From Cocos nucifera (lineage: Eukaryota > Streptophyta > Magnoliopsida > Arecales > Arecaceae), in assembly GCA_006176705.1 (NCBI GenBank), contig QRFJ01000007.1, forward strand, positions 1,833,089 to 1,897,088: a stretch of 64,000 nt of DNA, read 5' to 3'. The position numbers and the translations under genes were made by a program. Below are positions 23,641 through 34,437 of the stretch, piece after piece (the first letter of the stretch is position 1; the number at the start of each line of letters is the position of its first letter). The notes below the pieces were generated by a model, which saw nothing but the letters and a program-made list of their open reading frames with translations, was not told where the DNA came from and did no database searches.

Positions 23641-25006
23641 TCGCTTCATGTTAGGACGAGGTTCTCCTCCTGTTTCTGATACAGCCACTTTGGGCCGTTT
23701 CTTTCCTATCATCACGTAATTCTTGCACCAGAAAATAATAATGCTAAAATGAAGGAGTTTTATTGAAGGAAGATTACTGATAATACATTCTCAGATTTTC
23801 TGAATTCTAAGATCGTGGAAGCATCATCCCTCCGAGCTCCTTCAAGTGATAAGTACAAATCGGATGACCTCTACCATTTCATACGGGCCTTTCCAATTAG
23901 GGACGAGCTTCTCCTAGCTCTAAGGCTGAGAGAAGATGACTCATCGGAGCACTAAGTCTCCCAATATGAATGTCTTGCTTCTAACCCTAGAGTTGTAGTA
24001 CCAAGCCACCTTCCGTCTGTAGGCTACCATCTGGATGCGGGCTTCCTCCTTTCTTTTTTTCAGCAGGTCGAGATTAACTCTGAGGTCCTATGGGTTGTGC
24101 TGCTCATTGAAGGCCATGACTCGTGCAGACAGGAGCTTAAGTTTGATCAGGATGACTGCCTCTGTGCCAAGGATCAAGGCGAATGGTGTTTTTCCGATCG
24201 ACATCCTTTATGTAGTTTGGTACGCCTAGAGGACGTGGTAGAGTTCATCCACCTAGGCCTCCTTTGCTCTATCGAGCCTTATCTTGATATCTTGCAGTAG
24301 GATTCGATTGGTTACCTCAGCTTCTCCATTGCCCTACGGATGAGCCACCGATGTGAAGCGGTGGAAGATGTTTAGTTCTTCACAGAACTCAATGAACCTC
24401 GCCCCAATGAACTATCATCCATTATCGGTTATGAGGATTCAGGGCAGACCGAATCGGTAGACTAGCGATTTTTTGATGAAGTCCTGCATCTTGGCCTCGG
24501 TAATTTTTGCTAGTAGTTTGGCTTCGATCCACTTGGTGAAATAGTTGATCGTGATCAAGAGAAACTTCCACTGTTTGGATGCCGTCGGGAACGGACCAAG
24601 TATGTCCATTCTCCATTGTGCAAATGGCCAAGATACACTTAGCAGAGCAAGCTCGGAGGTCGGCTATCTTTGTACGTTTGTATTTTTCTGATAGCGGTCG
24701 CACTTCTTCACATACTTCACGGAATCGCGAAATAAGGTCGGCCAATAGTACCCTTATCGAAGTAGTTTTTGCGATAGGGATCTAGTTCCTACATGACTTT
24801 CATAAAGTTTCTCATGAAGGTCGGAGACATCTCAGCAGCGGAAGCGAGTATGACCTCTTGTATAACCTGCCTTCATACAAAATGTAGCGGGAGGCCTGAT
24901 TTCTGAGTTTTCGAGCTTCTTTCGGATCATGAGGAAGGACCCCCTCCTTGAGATAGGCGACCAACGGGTCAATCCAGCTTGGCTCGAATTTTATTTGTAG
25001 AATGAC
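23640..25006 (-). pseudogene. Integrase remnant of gypsy element B
   Basis: Minus-strand translation, with frameshifts and stops, follows gypsy integrase. N-terminal part: 'YLKEGVLPHDPKEA' (about 24908-24950). Core: 'PFAQWRMDILGPFP' (about 24590-24630), 'YFTKWIEAK' and 'FGLPRILITDNG' (about 24420-24455). C-terminal tail: 'KLVPNWKGPYEMVEV' (about 23850-23910). The zinc-binding His and Cys residues are only partly preserved. Its place after the second RNase H matches Tat elements. Not functional. Confidence 0.85.
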
Positions 25007-25614
25007 CTAGGATTTGTCTGGGGTTGGGCACTTCAGAGTCTCCAAGAATACTTCTTTGGACAGCTCGGCTGAGGCTAAAGTGGCCAACCTGGAGAGAAGA
25101 TTGGCTCTTACATTTTTTGCCATCGGAATCCATCGAATGCCAAAACTATCGAAGGCTGGAGTTAAATCTCTCACCTTTCCAAGGTATCTCACCATACTTT
25201 CCTTCCGTGCCTTGTAGCTGCCATTAATTTGGCCGACCACCAGCTGAATATCGCTATAGACTTGAAGTTGATCTACTTTTAATTTTCTCGCTATTTTTAA
25301 TCCGACGATCAGCGCTTCATATTCGGTCCCATTGTTGATCGTAGAAAACTCGAAGCGCAGTGCATACTTGGCGAGGACTTCCTCCGGGCTGATCAAGATC
25401 GGCCTCACACCAGCTTCGACGGAGTTGGACGAGCCATCCACGTGCAGAGCCCAAAAGCCTTCAGAGAGGTTCAACTGCGATAATAGGGCATCGGTTTCGT
25501 TCTGTTCAAGCTCGACTTCGACTGGAATGGTGTATTCTAACATAAAATCTACCAATATCTGGGCCTTGATCGATGGCCGAGGCTGGTAGTTGATGTCAAA
25601 CTCTATGAGCTCGA
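25007..25614 (-). pseudogene. Archaeal-type RNase H domain of gypsy element B
   Basis: A 182-codon uninterrupted frame (25007-25555) covers the second RNase H found in Tat elements. Landmarks are 'FWALHVDGSSN' (first Asp), 'NNGTEYEALI' (Glu), 'VYSDIQLVVGQING' (second Asp) and 'IPMAKNVRANLLSRLA' (usual third position is A-D; here A-N). It would cut the RNA strand of RNA/DNA hybrids during reverse transcription. It survives intact while the neighbouring domains are full of stops, probably by chance. Confidence 0.88.
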
Positions 25615-27240
25615 TTGCTCATTTTACGATTCTTCCGAAAGCATCCGCTCGGTGAAGGACTGCTTTTATTGGTTGGTCCGTGAGGACCATTATGGTATGC
25701 TTCTGAAAATAAGGTCAGAGTCTCATGGCAGCAATTAGAAGAGAGTTAGTTTTTCTAACCTAGAGTACCTAGTCTTCGCATCTTTCAAGATCTGGCTCAC
25801 GTAGTAAATCGATTATTGCATCTTCGCTTCTTTCTTGATCAGGACTGTCGCTAGGGCCATCGGAGAGACAGCTAGTTACAGAAATAATTTCTCTTTAGGT
25901 TCGAGCTTTGCCAGCAGTAGAAGCGAGCCGAGGTAGTTTTTAAGCTCCTCAAATATCTGTCGGCATTTCATCGTCCAACTGAAGTTCTTTGGTTACCTGA
26001 GAACTTGAAAGAAGGACACACATCATTTGGCCAACCTTGAGACAAAGTGATTTAGGGATGCCACCTTTTCGGTCATGCGTTGAACTTCTTTGATCGTTTT
26101 TGGGGCAGTCATTTTCTGAATGGCTCAAATTTTCTCGAGGTTTGCTTCAATCCCATGTCTCAACATCATGAATCCCAAAAACTTTTCTGAGGTCACGCCA
26201 AAGGCGCACTTGATTGGATTCAGTTTCATCTTGTGCTTCTTGAGTGCACCAAAGATCTCTTTAAGGTCGGTGAGGTGGTTTGTTAAAGCTCGACTTTTGA
26301 TGAGCATATCATCCACATACACCTCCATGTTGCGATTGATTTGCTCTTTAAAGATCTTATTGACCAAATGCTGGAATGTTGCCCCTACATTTTTTAGTCC
26401 AAAGGGCATGACCCTATAATAATAAAGACCACGGTCAGTAACAAAAGTGATCTTCTCCTCATCCTCAGGAGCCATCTGTATCTGGTTATAATCAGAGAAG
26501 GCATCTATGAAGGTGAGAAGCTCGTAGCCCGAGGTCACATCCACTAATTGATCAATCCTGGATAGAGAGTAGCTATCTATTGGACAGGCCTTATTCAGCT
26601 TTTTGAAGTTAATGCACATCCTTCACTTGTTGTTCATCTTTTTGATGAGGATCACATTTGAGACCCAGGTCGGATAATTAACCTTCCGGATGAATCCAGC
26701 TTTAAGGAGCTTGTCTACTTCTTCAGTGATTGCTTTCTGCCTCTTCGGAGCATGGTGGCGCATCTTTTCTTTTATCGGTCGATGCCTCTGGTCGACAACC
26801 AGCCGATGTTCCATGACCTCGACGTCAATTCCCGGCATGTCTGCTGGGGTTCAGGCGAAGACGTCCGCATTTCTTCTGAGGAAGATAACGAGTTGCTCCC
26901 GAAGCTCGTCTGCCAAGTTGGAGTCGATCTGCACCGCATGCTTGATGTTTCTATCGTTTAAGGACATAAAGACGAGGTCCTCCATAGGCTCGCCCCGCTC
27001 CTCAGTGAGGTCATCGTGGACATCTAGTCCGTCAACAAGATAAGAGTCGGATCGCTCTCCCTTATGTAAGGCGATTGAGTAGCAGTGCCTCGTCAGAGCC
27101 TGGTCTCTCCTAATTTCTTCGATCCTATGACTTGTCAAAAATTTCATCTTCAAATAATAAGTCGACACCACCGTCCGAAGTGCATTTAAACCAGATCGAC
27201 CAAGAATGGCATTGTAGATAGACGGAGTCCTCACGACTAA
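25615..27240 (-). pseudogene. Reverse transcriptase and RNase H of gypsy element B
   Basis: Copies element RNA into DNA. Open minus-strand blocks at 26623-26838, 26125-26619 and 26851-27234 share a frame broken by stops. Landmarks are 'FIRKVNYPTWVSNVILIKK', 'FIDAFSDYNQI', 'MPFGLKNVGATFQHLV', then the catalytic box Y-V-D-D at 26308-26319. The first RNase H follows in decayed form (about 25640-25990: 'LAVSPMALATVLIKKEAKMQ', 'YYVSQIL', 'ILVDFMLEYT'). The block at 26851-27234 is the protease-RT linker ('TPSIYNAILGRSGLN'). Confidence 0.92.
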
Positions 27241-27552
27241 AAAATTGACCTACACTTTGGCCAGTTTCGGACGTTGTCCTGCTATCATGGCTAAAGTTAT
27301 TATGCCCTCAATTGGTACGGCATTGCCAATGAATCCTATCAGCGGAGAGTTCATAAGCTCCAAGCGATCATCGGGTAAGGACATTTTTGAGAAGGCATCG
27401 TAAAACAATACGTCGATCGAGCTTCCATTATCCATCAAAATGTGGCGTACATCATAGTCGATAATATTCAAAGAGATTACAACCGCATCATTGTGCAAAA
27501 ATTGGACCCCCTAGGCGTCCGCCTCGGTAAAGATCACGGGTTCCTCGGTCCT
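27241..27552 (-). pseudogene. Aspartic protease of gypsy element B
   Basis: The frame at 27250-27498 contains 'HILMDNGSSIDVLFYDAF', the active-site loop of Tat-type proteases (D-N-G-S-S), and a later 'GFIGNAVPIEGII' stretch. It would cleave the polyprotein. A stop separates it from the linker and another from gag. Confidence 0.85.
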
Positions 27553-29187
27553 TCATCTCTTCACCAATCTTTTAGATCTGCTGGTCTCTCCTTGTTGAAG
27601 TCCCTCTAAGATAGTATTGATGACGTCGAGAGACGGTCGATCTTCTTGGTCCTCCCTTCTCGGTGGTAACGCCCTCAGCCGATCCTCCCGCCCTTTAGGC
27701 CGTCTTCGTAGGAATCGACCAAGTCTACCTCGTCTGATGAGCTCTTCGATCTCATCCTGAAGTTGGATGCACTCCTCAGTATCATGGCCGTGGTCACGAT
27801 GATAAAGACAGAACTTATTGGAATTATGTTTGTTGGGGTGGGAACGCATCCTCTCTGATCTCGAAAGTTGTTCTCTGATTTTTATCAGCACTTAGATCTT
27901 CGGAGAGTTAAGGGGGGCGTAGTTGTGAAATCTCTGTTAGGAAGAACCTCAGTGCTGGAGAGAACCTCGGCGCTGGGAAGAACCTCGATGTGTCCTTCCG
28001 TCAGGGCTTCCCCACCTCTGGACCCGAGGGAGAGTTCGGGCTCGCCTGCGCCTAGAAGGAATCTGGGAATGTGGCCAAGTTTTACTTGGCTTTCCTTCTT
28101 TGATGGGCCTGCCCGACTCGCCAACTTGCCGCTCACCACCGGCTTCATCGTCCCTGGCCTTGAAGGCCTCCTCAGTCTGGGCATAACCTTCAGCCCGAGT
28201 TAGTATGTCGGCAAAGTTCCTGGGAGACTTCTTTTCTAGAAAGAACAGTAAGTCATTCTTCTGAAGGCCATCCTTGAGGGCGGTCATGGCGATTGATTGA
28301 TCTAAATTTTGGATCTACAATGCGGCAGCATTAAACCAGGTGGCATAAGTCCGGATGAATTCTCCCTCCTTCTGCCTAATTATCATCAAAAAATTCGAAC
28401 CTCAATACGGACGTCGACTACTGATAAAGTGGACTACGAACTGCTGGCTCATCTGATCAAACGATAATATGGTACTCGGCTTAAGCATCAAGTACTAGTT
28501 CCTGATGGCTCCCTTAAGGATAGAGGGGAAAGCCCGACACAAAATAGTGTATGGCGCGCCATGGAGCAACATCATCATCCGGATGGCTTCTAAGTGGTCG
28601 ATCAGATCGGTGGTCCCATCGTAACTCTCAAACTGTGGGAGCTTGAAGTTCGATGGGATTGGTTCCTACATAATTTTCTACAAAAAAGGAGGATCAGTAC
28701 AAATATCATTACCATGTGAAGAGGGAGTGTGATGGAGTTCTTCGATCTATTGGCTCATTTTTAAGAGCCTTTGATCCAAGAGATCTTCATGATCTTTGAT
28801 CTCCAAGGTTTTCTAATAGAATGGGTGTGAAGCTTCTCCCTGGATCGAGTCGTGATCCGAGCAGGGGCCCTTCCTCCTCTGCTTTCCCCTTTCGAGGATC
28901 GGAGGTCGGATAGCCCAAGTCGGTCATTTCTGGATCAGACCACAGGACTCTGAAGAATTCTGCACCGATTGAGCTAGTGCTGGGGCCTACCGGTGCATGG
29001 CCTGCATCGTCTGCATCACCTCCGTGAGGCCACGAACCTGCTGGACGAGCAGATTGAACTGCTCCGCATCCATCACAGCTACAGATGAAACTTAGGTTGC
29101 CGGGACTGGAGTGGGAGCAGATGGATCTGAATGGGATCGGGTCGCGAAGGCCGCCAATCGCCGGATTGAAGCTCTTCTGGGGGGCAT
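27553..29187 (-). pseudogene. gag: gag of gypsy element B with zinc knuckle
   Basis: Starts Met-Pro-Pro-Arg-Arg at 29187 on the minus strand, like elements A and C. The capsid core contains 'IRTYATWFNAAALQIQNLDQ' (about 28290-28350) and 'ALKDGLQKNDLLFFLEKKSP' (about 28223-28282). The nucleocapsid has the knuckle 'CLYHRDHGHDTEEC' (27770-27811) and the tail 'RPSLDVINTILEGL'. The last 112 codons (27553-27891) are open; upstream parts are broken by several TAG/TAA codons that replace CAG/CAA. Confidence 0.9.
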
Positions 29188-29319
29188 TTTCTCTCAAAAA
29201 AGAATTCTAGAGAGAAAGAAGGAAGATCTCTAGAGAGGCGAAAGAGAGGTCATCACTGAGCACTTTTTTAAGAACAAAGAAACCTTAGAGGTAGAGGGTT
29301 TTTTCTCTAGCGCCAAATT

Positions 29320-30080
29320 TGTTAGTGCAGAATCTGATTGACGTCGGATCGAGCTAGAGTGGAGGAGGACGAGGTCGCCATCGGTGATCTGCAAAATAAA
29401 GTCTCATCCGGAGTCGATGGTGGTGGCTCCGATGGGACCCTCCGACGATCAAGTTAGCTCTTCTGACCAACAGAGATGGAGTGCTCATGAATGAGTTCGG
29501 CAGAGTTTTAAGAAGGAGAGGAGAGCTTAGAGCAAACATATTTGGAGGGTCCTTTTTTATAGATGGAGCTTGTTGTAACTGCCTTGATTAATGACTATCG
29601 TAACCATCCTGATAAATGCCGATCGTAATTAACTTAATAAATACCAATCGTGTTGTCTTGATAAATGACAATCATAATTATCGTGATAATTGTAATCGTT
29701 CAGTAGTAAAATCGTCAGTAGAAATCCATTTGAAGGAACAGTCTATAAGGAGTTCGGCTTCCATAAAAGCCCGATTGAAGGAGTTCGAAAGGAGTTCGGC
29801 TCTCATAGAAGCCCGACTGCTGGAGGAGTCCAGAAGAAGTTCGACTTTCGTAGAAGCTCGATTGTCAGAAGAGTCCGAAAGAAGTTCGGCTTTCATAGAA
29901 GCTCGGTCGCTGAGAAGTTCGGCCGGGGCTCAATCGCTAATGAGTTCGATCGGCTGAAGGAGCTCGGTCGCTAAGGAGCTTGGCTAAGGCTTGTCTGCTA
30001 AAGCTTTCCCATGACTATCGATTACATTATCGACTGAGCATCCAACTGGACTTCGATGGGAGCGGGATTTATCCCCAATA
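29320..30080 (-). repeat. 5' LTR of gypsy element B
   Basis: 761 bp. On the minus strand it begins T(A)TTGGGGATAAAT and ends at TGCACTAACA. A minus-strand TATA box (TATAAAAAAGG, about 29550-29560) precedes a leader rich in CTCTCC. It differs from the 3' LTR at scattered sites. Confidence 0.92.
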
Positions 30081-31656
30081 GGACCCAATCACCTATATGG
30101 ATGTAATGCAGAGATCCAACTCTGAGAAATGATTTGAGGCAATGAAATTCGAGATAGAATCCATGAAGGTCAACGATGTATGGACATTGGTTGACCCATC
30201 CAAAGGGATAAAATTCATTGGGTGTAAGTGGATCTTCAAAAAGAAAAGAGGCACAGATGAAAAGATAGAGATCTATAAAGCCCGTCTGATTGCCAAGGAG
30301 TATCGTCAATATTATTATATTGACTATGATGAGACGTTATCTCTTATGGCAATGCTCAAATCCATTCGAATAATACTTGCCATAGCTGCCCATCTAAACT
30401 ATGAAATTCGGTAGATGGATGTGAAAATAACTTTTTTGAATGGAGAGCTGGATAAAGAGGTGTATATGATACAACCTGAAGGTTTCACGTTCATAAATGA
30501 GTCTAAGATGTGTAAGCTTCAGAGGTTCATTTATGGACTAAAGTAGGCATCTCAAAGCTGGAACATACGATTTGATAGAACAATCAAAACGTATGGCTTT
30601 GTTAAGAACGAAGAGGGGCCCTGCATATACAAATGAGCTAATAGTCCAGTAATAGTATTCCTAGTATTGTATGTAGATGACATTCTCTTAATCGAAAATG
30701 ATGTTCCTGCATTATAAGGAATAAAGATCTGACTGTCATCACAGTTCTTCATGAAAGATCTGAAAGAAGCTTCCTGCATTCTAGGGATGAAGATCTATAA
30801 AAATAGATCTAAAAAGTTGCTTGAATTGTCCCAATCCACATACATTGATATTGTGCTAAAACGGTTCAGCATGAAAAATTTTAAGAAAGGCTATCAACCG
30901 ATAGGCCATGGAATTTTTCTTTTAAAGAGGGTTTGTCCAATAATACCTCTAAACAGAGAGCATATGAATAGAATACCATATGCTTCAGTAGTGGATTCTA
31001 TAATATATGCCATGACATGTACGTAACCAGATGTGACATACTCACTAGGTGTAATGAGTACATACCAATCTAATCCAGGAGAGAATCACTGAAAGGTTGT
31101 TAAAATCATCCTGAAGTATTTAAAAAATACTAAAGACCAGTGGCTTGTATATGGTGAATCGGACTTAAAACTTGTGGAGTTCATAGACTTCAGTTTTTAG
31201 TCCGATCATGATGATAGCAAGAGTGTGTTGGGATACATATTTATCCTTAATAATGGGGCCGTCTGTTGGAAGAGTTTCAAGCAGTACACTATGGTCGATT
31301 CAGTTTGCAAGATAGAGTATGTCGCTACATCAAATACTATCAAAGAAACGGTGTGACTAAGAAAATTCATCACCAAGCTTGGAGTAGCATCCTCTCTTAA
31401 TGGTATAGTTCTGCTCTATTGTGATAGCTCTGGAGCCATTGCTTAGGCGAAGAAACCAAAGGCACACCAGCAGACGAAGCATATTCTGCATCACTACCAT
31501 CTTGTCTGAGAGATTGTGGATCAAGATGATGTCGACCTTCAAAAGATCGATGAAAAAGAGAACCTGACCGAACCATTCACTAAAGTTATTGCGGTGAAGA
31601 AGTTCGATGACTTTAAGTCGAAGATAGGCATTAGATACTGCATCGATTGGCTTTAG
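30081..31656 (+). pseudogene. Copia reverse transcriptase and RNase H remnant
   Basis: Continues the copia frame directly after the element B insertion. Reverse-transcriptase landmarks are 'DVWTLVDPSKGIKFIGCKWI' (about 30175-30234), 'ILAIAAHLNYEIR', 'FIYGLK' and the catalytic box Y-V-D-D at 30670-30681. The RNase H part shows 'GYIFILNNGAVCWKSFKQ' (about 31232-31285), 'CKIEYVATS' and 'LLYCDSSGAIA' (about 31412-31444), ending at TAG 31654-31656. At least ten in-frame stops are present, several at positions where Gln or Trp is expected. Not functional. Confidence 0.93.
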
Positions 31657-31670
31657 TCCAAGTGGAAGAT

Positions 31671-34437
31671 TGTTGAGAATGTGTCCCAAAGCAAATCATC
31701 AGTCTATTGATGGTTGGATCATATATTTATAATTATATATAAATTATAAATTAATAAAAATTATTTTTATATTTTTTATCATAAATTTTGTTGTCTTCTA
31801 ATGAACTCCTATGTTGTGATGAAGTCCTTAGGACTATCTAGATTCGACAAAGAAGAATTTATCATTTAGTCCTTAAATAGTTTATGACCAAATGATACGT
31901 TGTTACCTAGAACGATAATGTTTATCAAGTATAGATCATTGTGTGCTATATAGGTTGGTTGTCCTCATAACCAATAAGTGTTGAGACACTAATATGGCAT
32001 GCAAGTAAGATATATGAGTACATCTGCACTGAACGTGATCAACTCCAGGGCTTTTCTCCTGTCAAGATTAGCATTGATGAAGTATGGGTATAAATATTCT
32101 TTCGATCTGAGATCACCATGCTGACTTTCAAGCAACTCACTGTATTTTAGTGTCGGACTATCTAAATTTTTAATTTAGTGATGAAAGATTTCTGGGCGCA
32201 GTCAAGTACTTATAGAGTCGGTGCGTGTATCAAGATGGAATTGATCACTCCTGATTTCAAGAACTGTATTCAATTATGTTTCAATTTAGCAAAATCTTGA
32301 CTAGAATAGTCTTAGTGAAGAGTCACGAGACTAACTACTTTGAGACACGATATGAATGTATTTTCTACAGTTGACAGTCTAATCCTGAGTCATCTATTAC
32401 ACAGAGGTCATATGGATGAATTATATGGTAACCATATTCGCGTAGATTCTGAATGTTGCGATTATGATTATTTGACCTATCTGAACATCGGATATCATTG
32501 CTAGATGGTCACTTCGATTAGTATAGAAATTAGTTTCTGTGCTATCAGCTTAGGTTCGGACTTACGGGGTTACACACATTAGGCATTCCTACCTGATCTG
32601 ATGGCTGATCAAGAATTTCATTGGTCTGAAACTCTTGGTAAAGAGTTTCATTGGACTGAGACTCTATGACCAAGAGTCCTACTGGACTAAAACTTTAAGT
32701 CCTACTTATCTGAGACTCTCTGATCAAGAGTTTCATTGGTCTGGGACTCTATGGTCAAGAGTCCTATTGGACTGAGACTTTATGATCAAGAATTTTACTG
32801 AACTAAAACTCTGAGTCCTACTCATCTGAGACTCTCTGATTAAGAGTTTCACTAGTTTGGGACTCTATGATCGTGAGTTCAATTTGTTTGGGACACTGGG
32901 TTCAAGAGTCCCACTAATTTAGGACTCTTCAAGAGTTTTATGTTGATAGGACTCTGTTGCCCAGTAATCCATTCAATTTGGACTTAGATATTTTTAGAGA
33001 ATTAATTAGCAATTTGATTATTGATTAGCTTAATTTAATTGAGCGATGAGGATTTGATCAAATTTGATTGAATTTGATTTGATTGGATTTGATCCGATCA
33101 GGTTATGAGATGATCTAATCTCTATAGAAGTTTTAACCCTAATTTGATCAGGACATAAATCTAATTAATTTTTAATTTGATTAGAATTTTATTGGATTTT
33201 ACTAAGCTTAATATGGTTGAATTTAATCTAGTTTAATTGGATCTAGATTAATTGGTTTGGTTGAAACCAATTAGGACCAAGTCAAATGTAGTTTGAATTC
33301 AAATTCTCCTATGTGCCCATCATTTTTGACTTTTCCATTCTACTTCCCACGTTCTTTCTTTTGTTTGTCAAATATTTTTTGAGAAATAAAAATATGCACA
33401 TAGAAGAAGAGTCCTTCTTCATGTTAAACATAAGGGAGGGGGCGTTGGATAAGGATAAGAAGCTCATTTGATTTTTGAAATCAAGTGAGTGGTTAAAACC
33501 TCTCAACTACTTGATCCTTATCATTTTCCATATGATTTTCTTATGGTATTCATGTTAATAAATAAAAAGAATTTTTGTGCATATAGTAGAAGGGGTTATC
33601 ATTACGTGGTAAAAATTTTAAAGTATTTGGGCATCAGTTCTAGGCAAAAAAAATCTTAGAGTAAAGATGAGTAGGATCCTACAGCACTTTTCTTTTCCTT
33701 TATGCCTCTCTTCTCTTATGATTTTCACCTCTAAGGATATCCTATTTTTAGATATGATCTCAATAGAAATTATAGATCTAAAAGTTATCTTTTCATAAAA
33801 ACTTATTTTATAGAAAAACTCTATATAGAGAGGGTGTGATAGAATTTTTAGTGTGTCAGAATTTTTGGACTGAGTGAAATCCTAGATTTGGGAATCTAGA
33901 TTCGGATGGAGAGATCGAGTGCTATGAGCTTCAGATCGCCACCAAATTTGAAATACATCTTCATCATCCTTCAATATTTATGTTTTAATTTTTTAAAATA
34001 TTTAAAAAATTAAAAAGTATACGATCGATCGGATCAATCATAATCAACCATCGAAGGTTCCGACGAGGAGCTAGCACTCCAGTAGGATTGATCGGGACCA
34101 GGAGCTCCGTGTGGACCAATCATACAGGTCGGACATATGTGCGACTATGACGTGATATCAGAGCATTATCTGATGGACTCAGATTATAGTGATTGACTAT
34201 CCATAAAAAGATATTATATTCTGAACACGTAGATTTAGTAAATAGTTTATTACATTGTTTTACTTTCAGATCTATTGATGTATGCATGCATATTATATTT
34301 AGATCCTAATATGTAGAATTAAATAATCTGATATAATCAGTAGATAATTAATTAAATTAATTATTTTTTACTGCATCATTGCTATTTTTGAAATATTTTT
34401 TAAAAGTAGCATGGCAAATCATGCACTATTTTTTTCA
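31671..34437 (+). repeat. 3' LTR of copia element
   Basis: 2767 bp, starting TGTTGAGAATGTG after the purine tract AGTGGAAGAT and ending TTTTTTTCA. It includes the same ACTCT/AGAGT minirepeats (32600-32950). Collinear with the 5' LTR throughout. Confidence 0.92.

Larger units (their letters stand above)
21600..30080 (-). mobile_element. Gypsy element B (Tat type), full length, in copia pol
   Basis: Flanked by a perfect 5-bp target duplication GGACC (21595-21599 and 30081-30085). LTRs are at 21600-22373 and 29320-30080 in TG...CA form (plus strand starts TGTTAGTGCAG, ends CCAACA or CCAATA). Reading on the minus strand from the right: 5' LTR, primer-like site (TTTGGCGCTAGAGAAAA, about 29302-29318), gag, protease, reverse transcriptase, RNase H, a second archaeal-type RNase H, integrase, hairpin tandem array, purine tract, 3' LTR. 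Integrase after reverse transcriptase marks it as gypsy, and the second RNase H marks the Tat lineage. Many stops make it inactive. Confidence 0.96.
14565..34437 (+). mobile_element. Ty1/copia element with about 2.75-kb LTRs
   Basis: Long terminal repeats at 14565-17308 and 31671-34437 begin TGTTG(G/A)GAATGTGTCC and end near TTT(T/C)A. The 5' LTR is followed after two bases by TGGTATCAGAGC (17311-17322), the canonical initiator-Met tRNA primer site, and the 3' LTR is preceded by the purine tract AGTGGAAGAT. Coding order is gag, protease, integrase, reverse transcriptase, RNase H, with integrase before reverse transcriptase, which defines copia. The coding region is interrupted by gypsy element B and carries many stops and some frameshifts. 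No clean target duplication is visible: CCTCA on the left, CCCCC on the right. The two LTRs differ visibly throughout, mostly by transitions, so the insertion is old. The lineage is uncertain (Tork/Angela-like by sequence feel). Confidence 0.93.

Noticed and set aside
22708..23654. Chains of 60-95-codon plus-strand frames in the hairpin array
   Set aside because: All three frames of the same unit are open and appear in turn within one ORF, so this is composition, not a repeat protein.
26120..27043. Plus-strand frames of 69-117 codons over element B pol
   Set aside because: They are antisense shadows of the minus-strand reverse transcriptase and linker.
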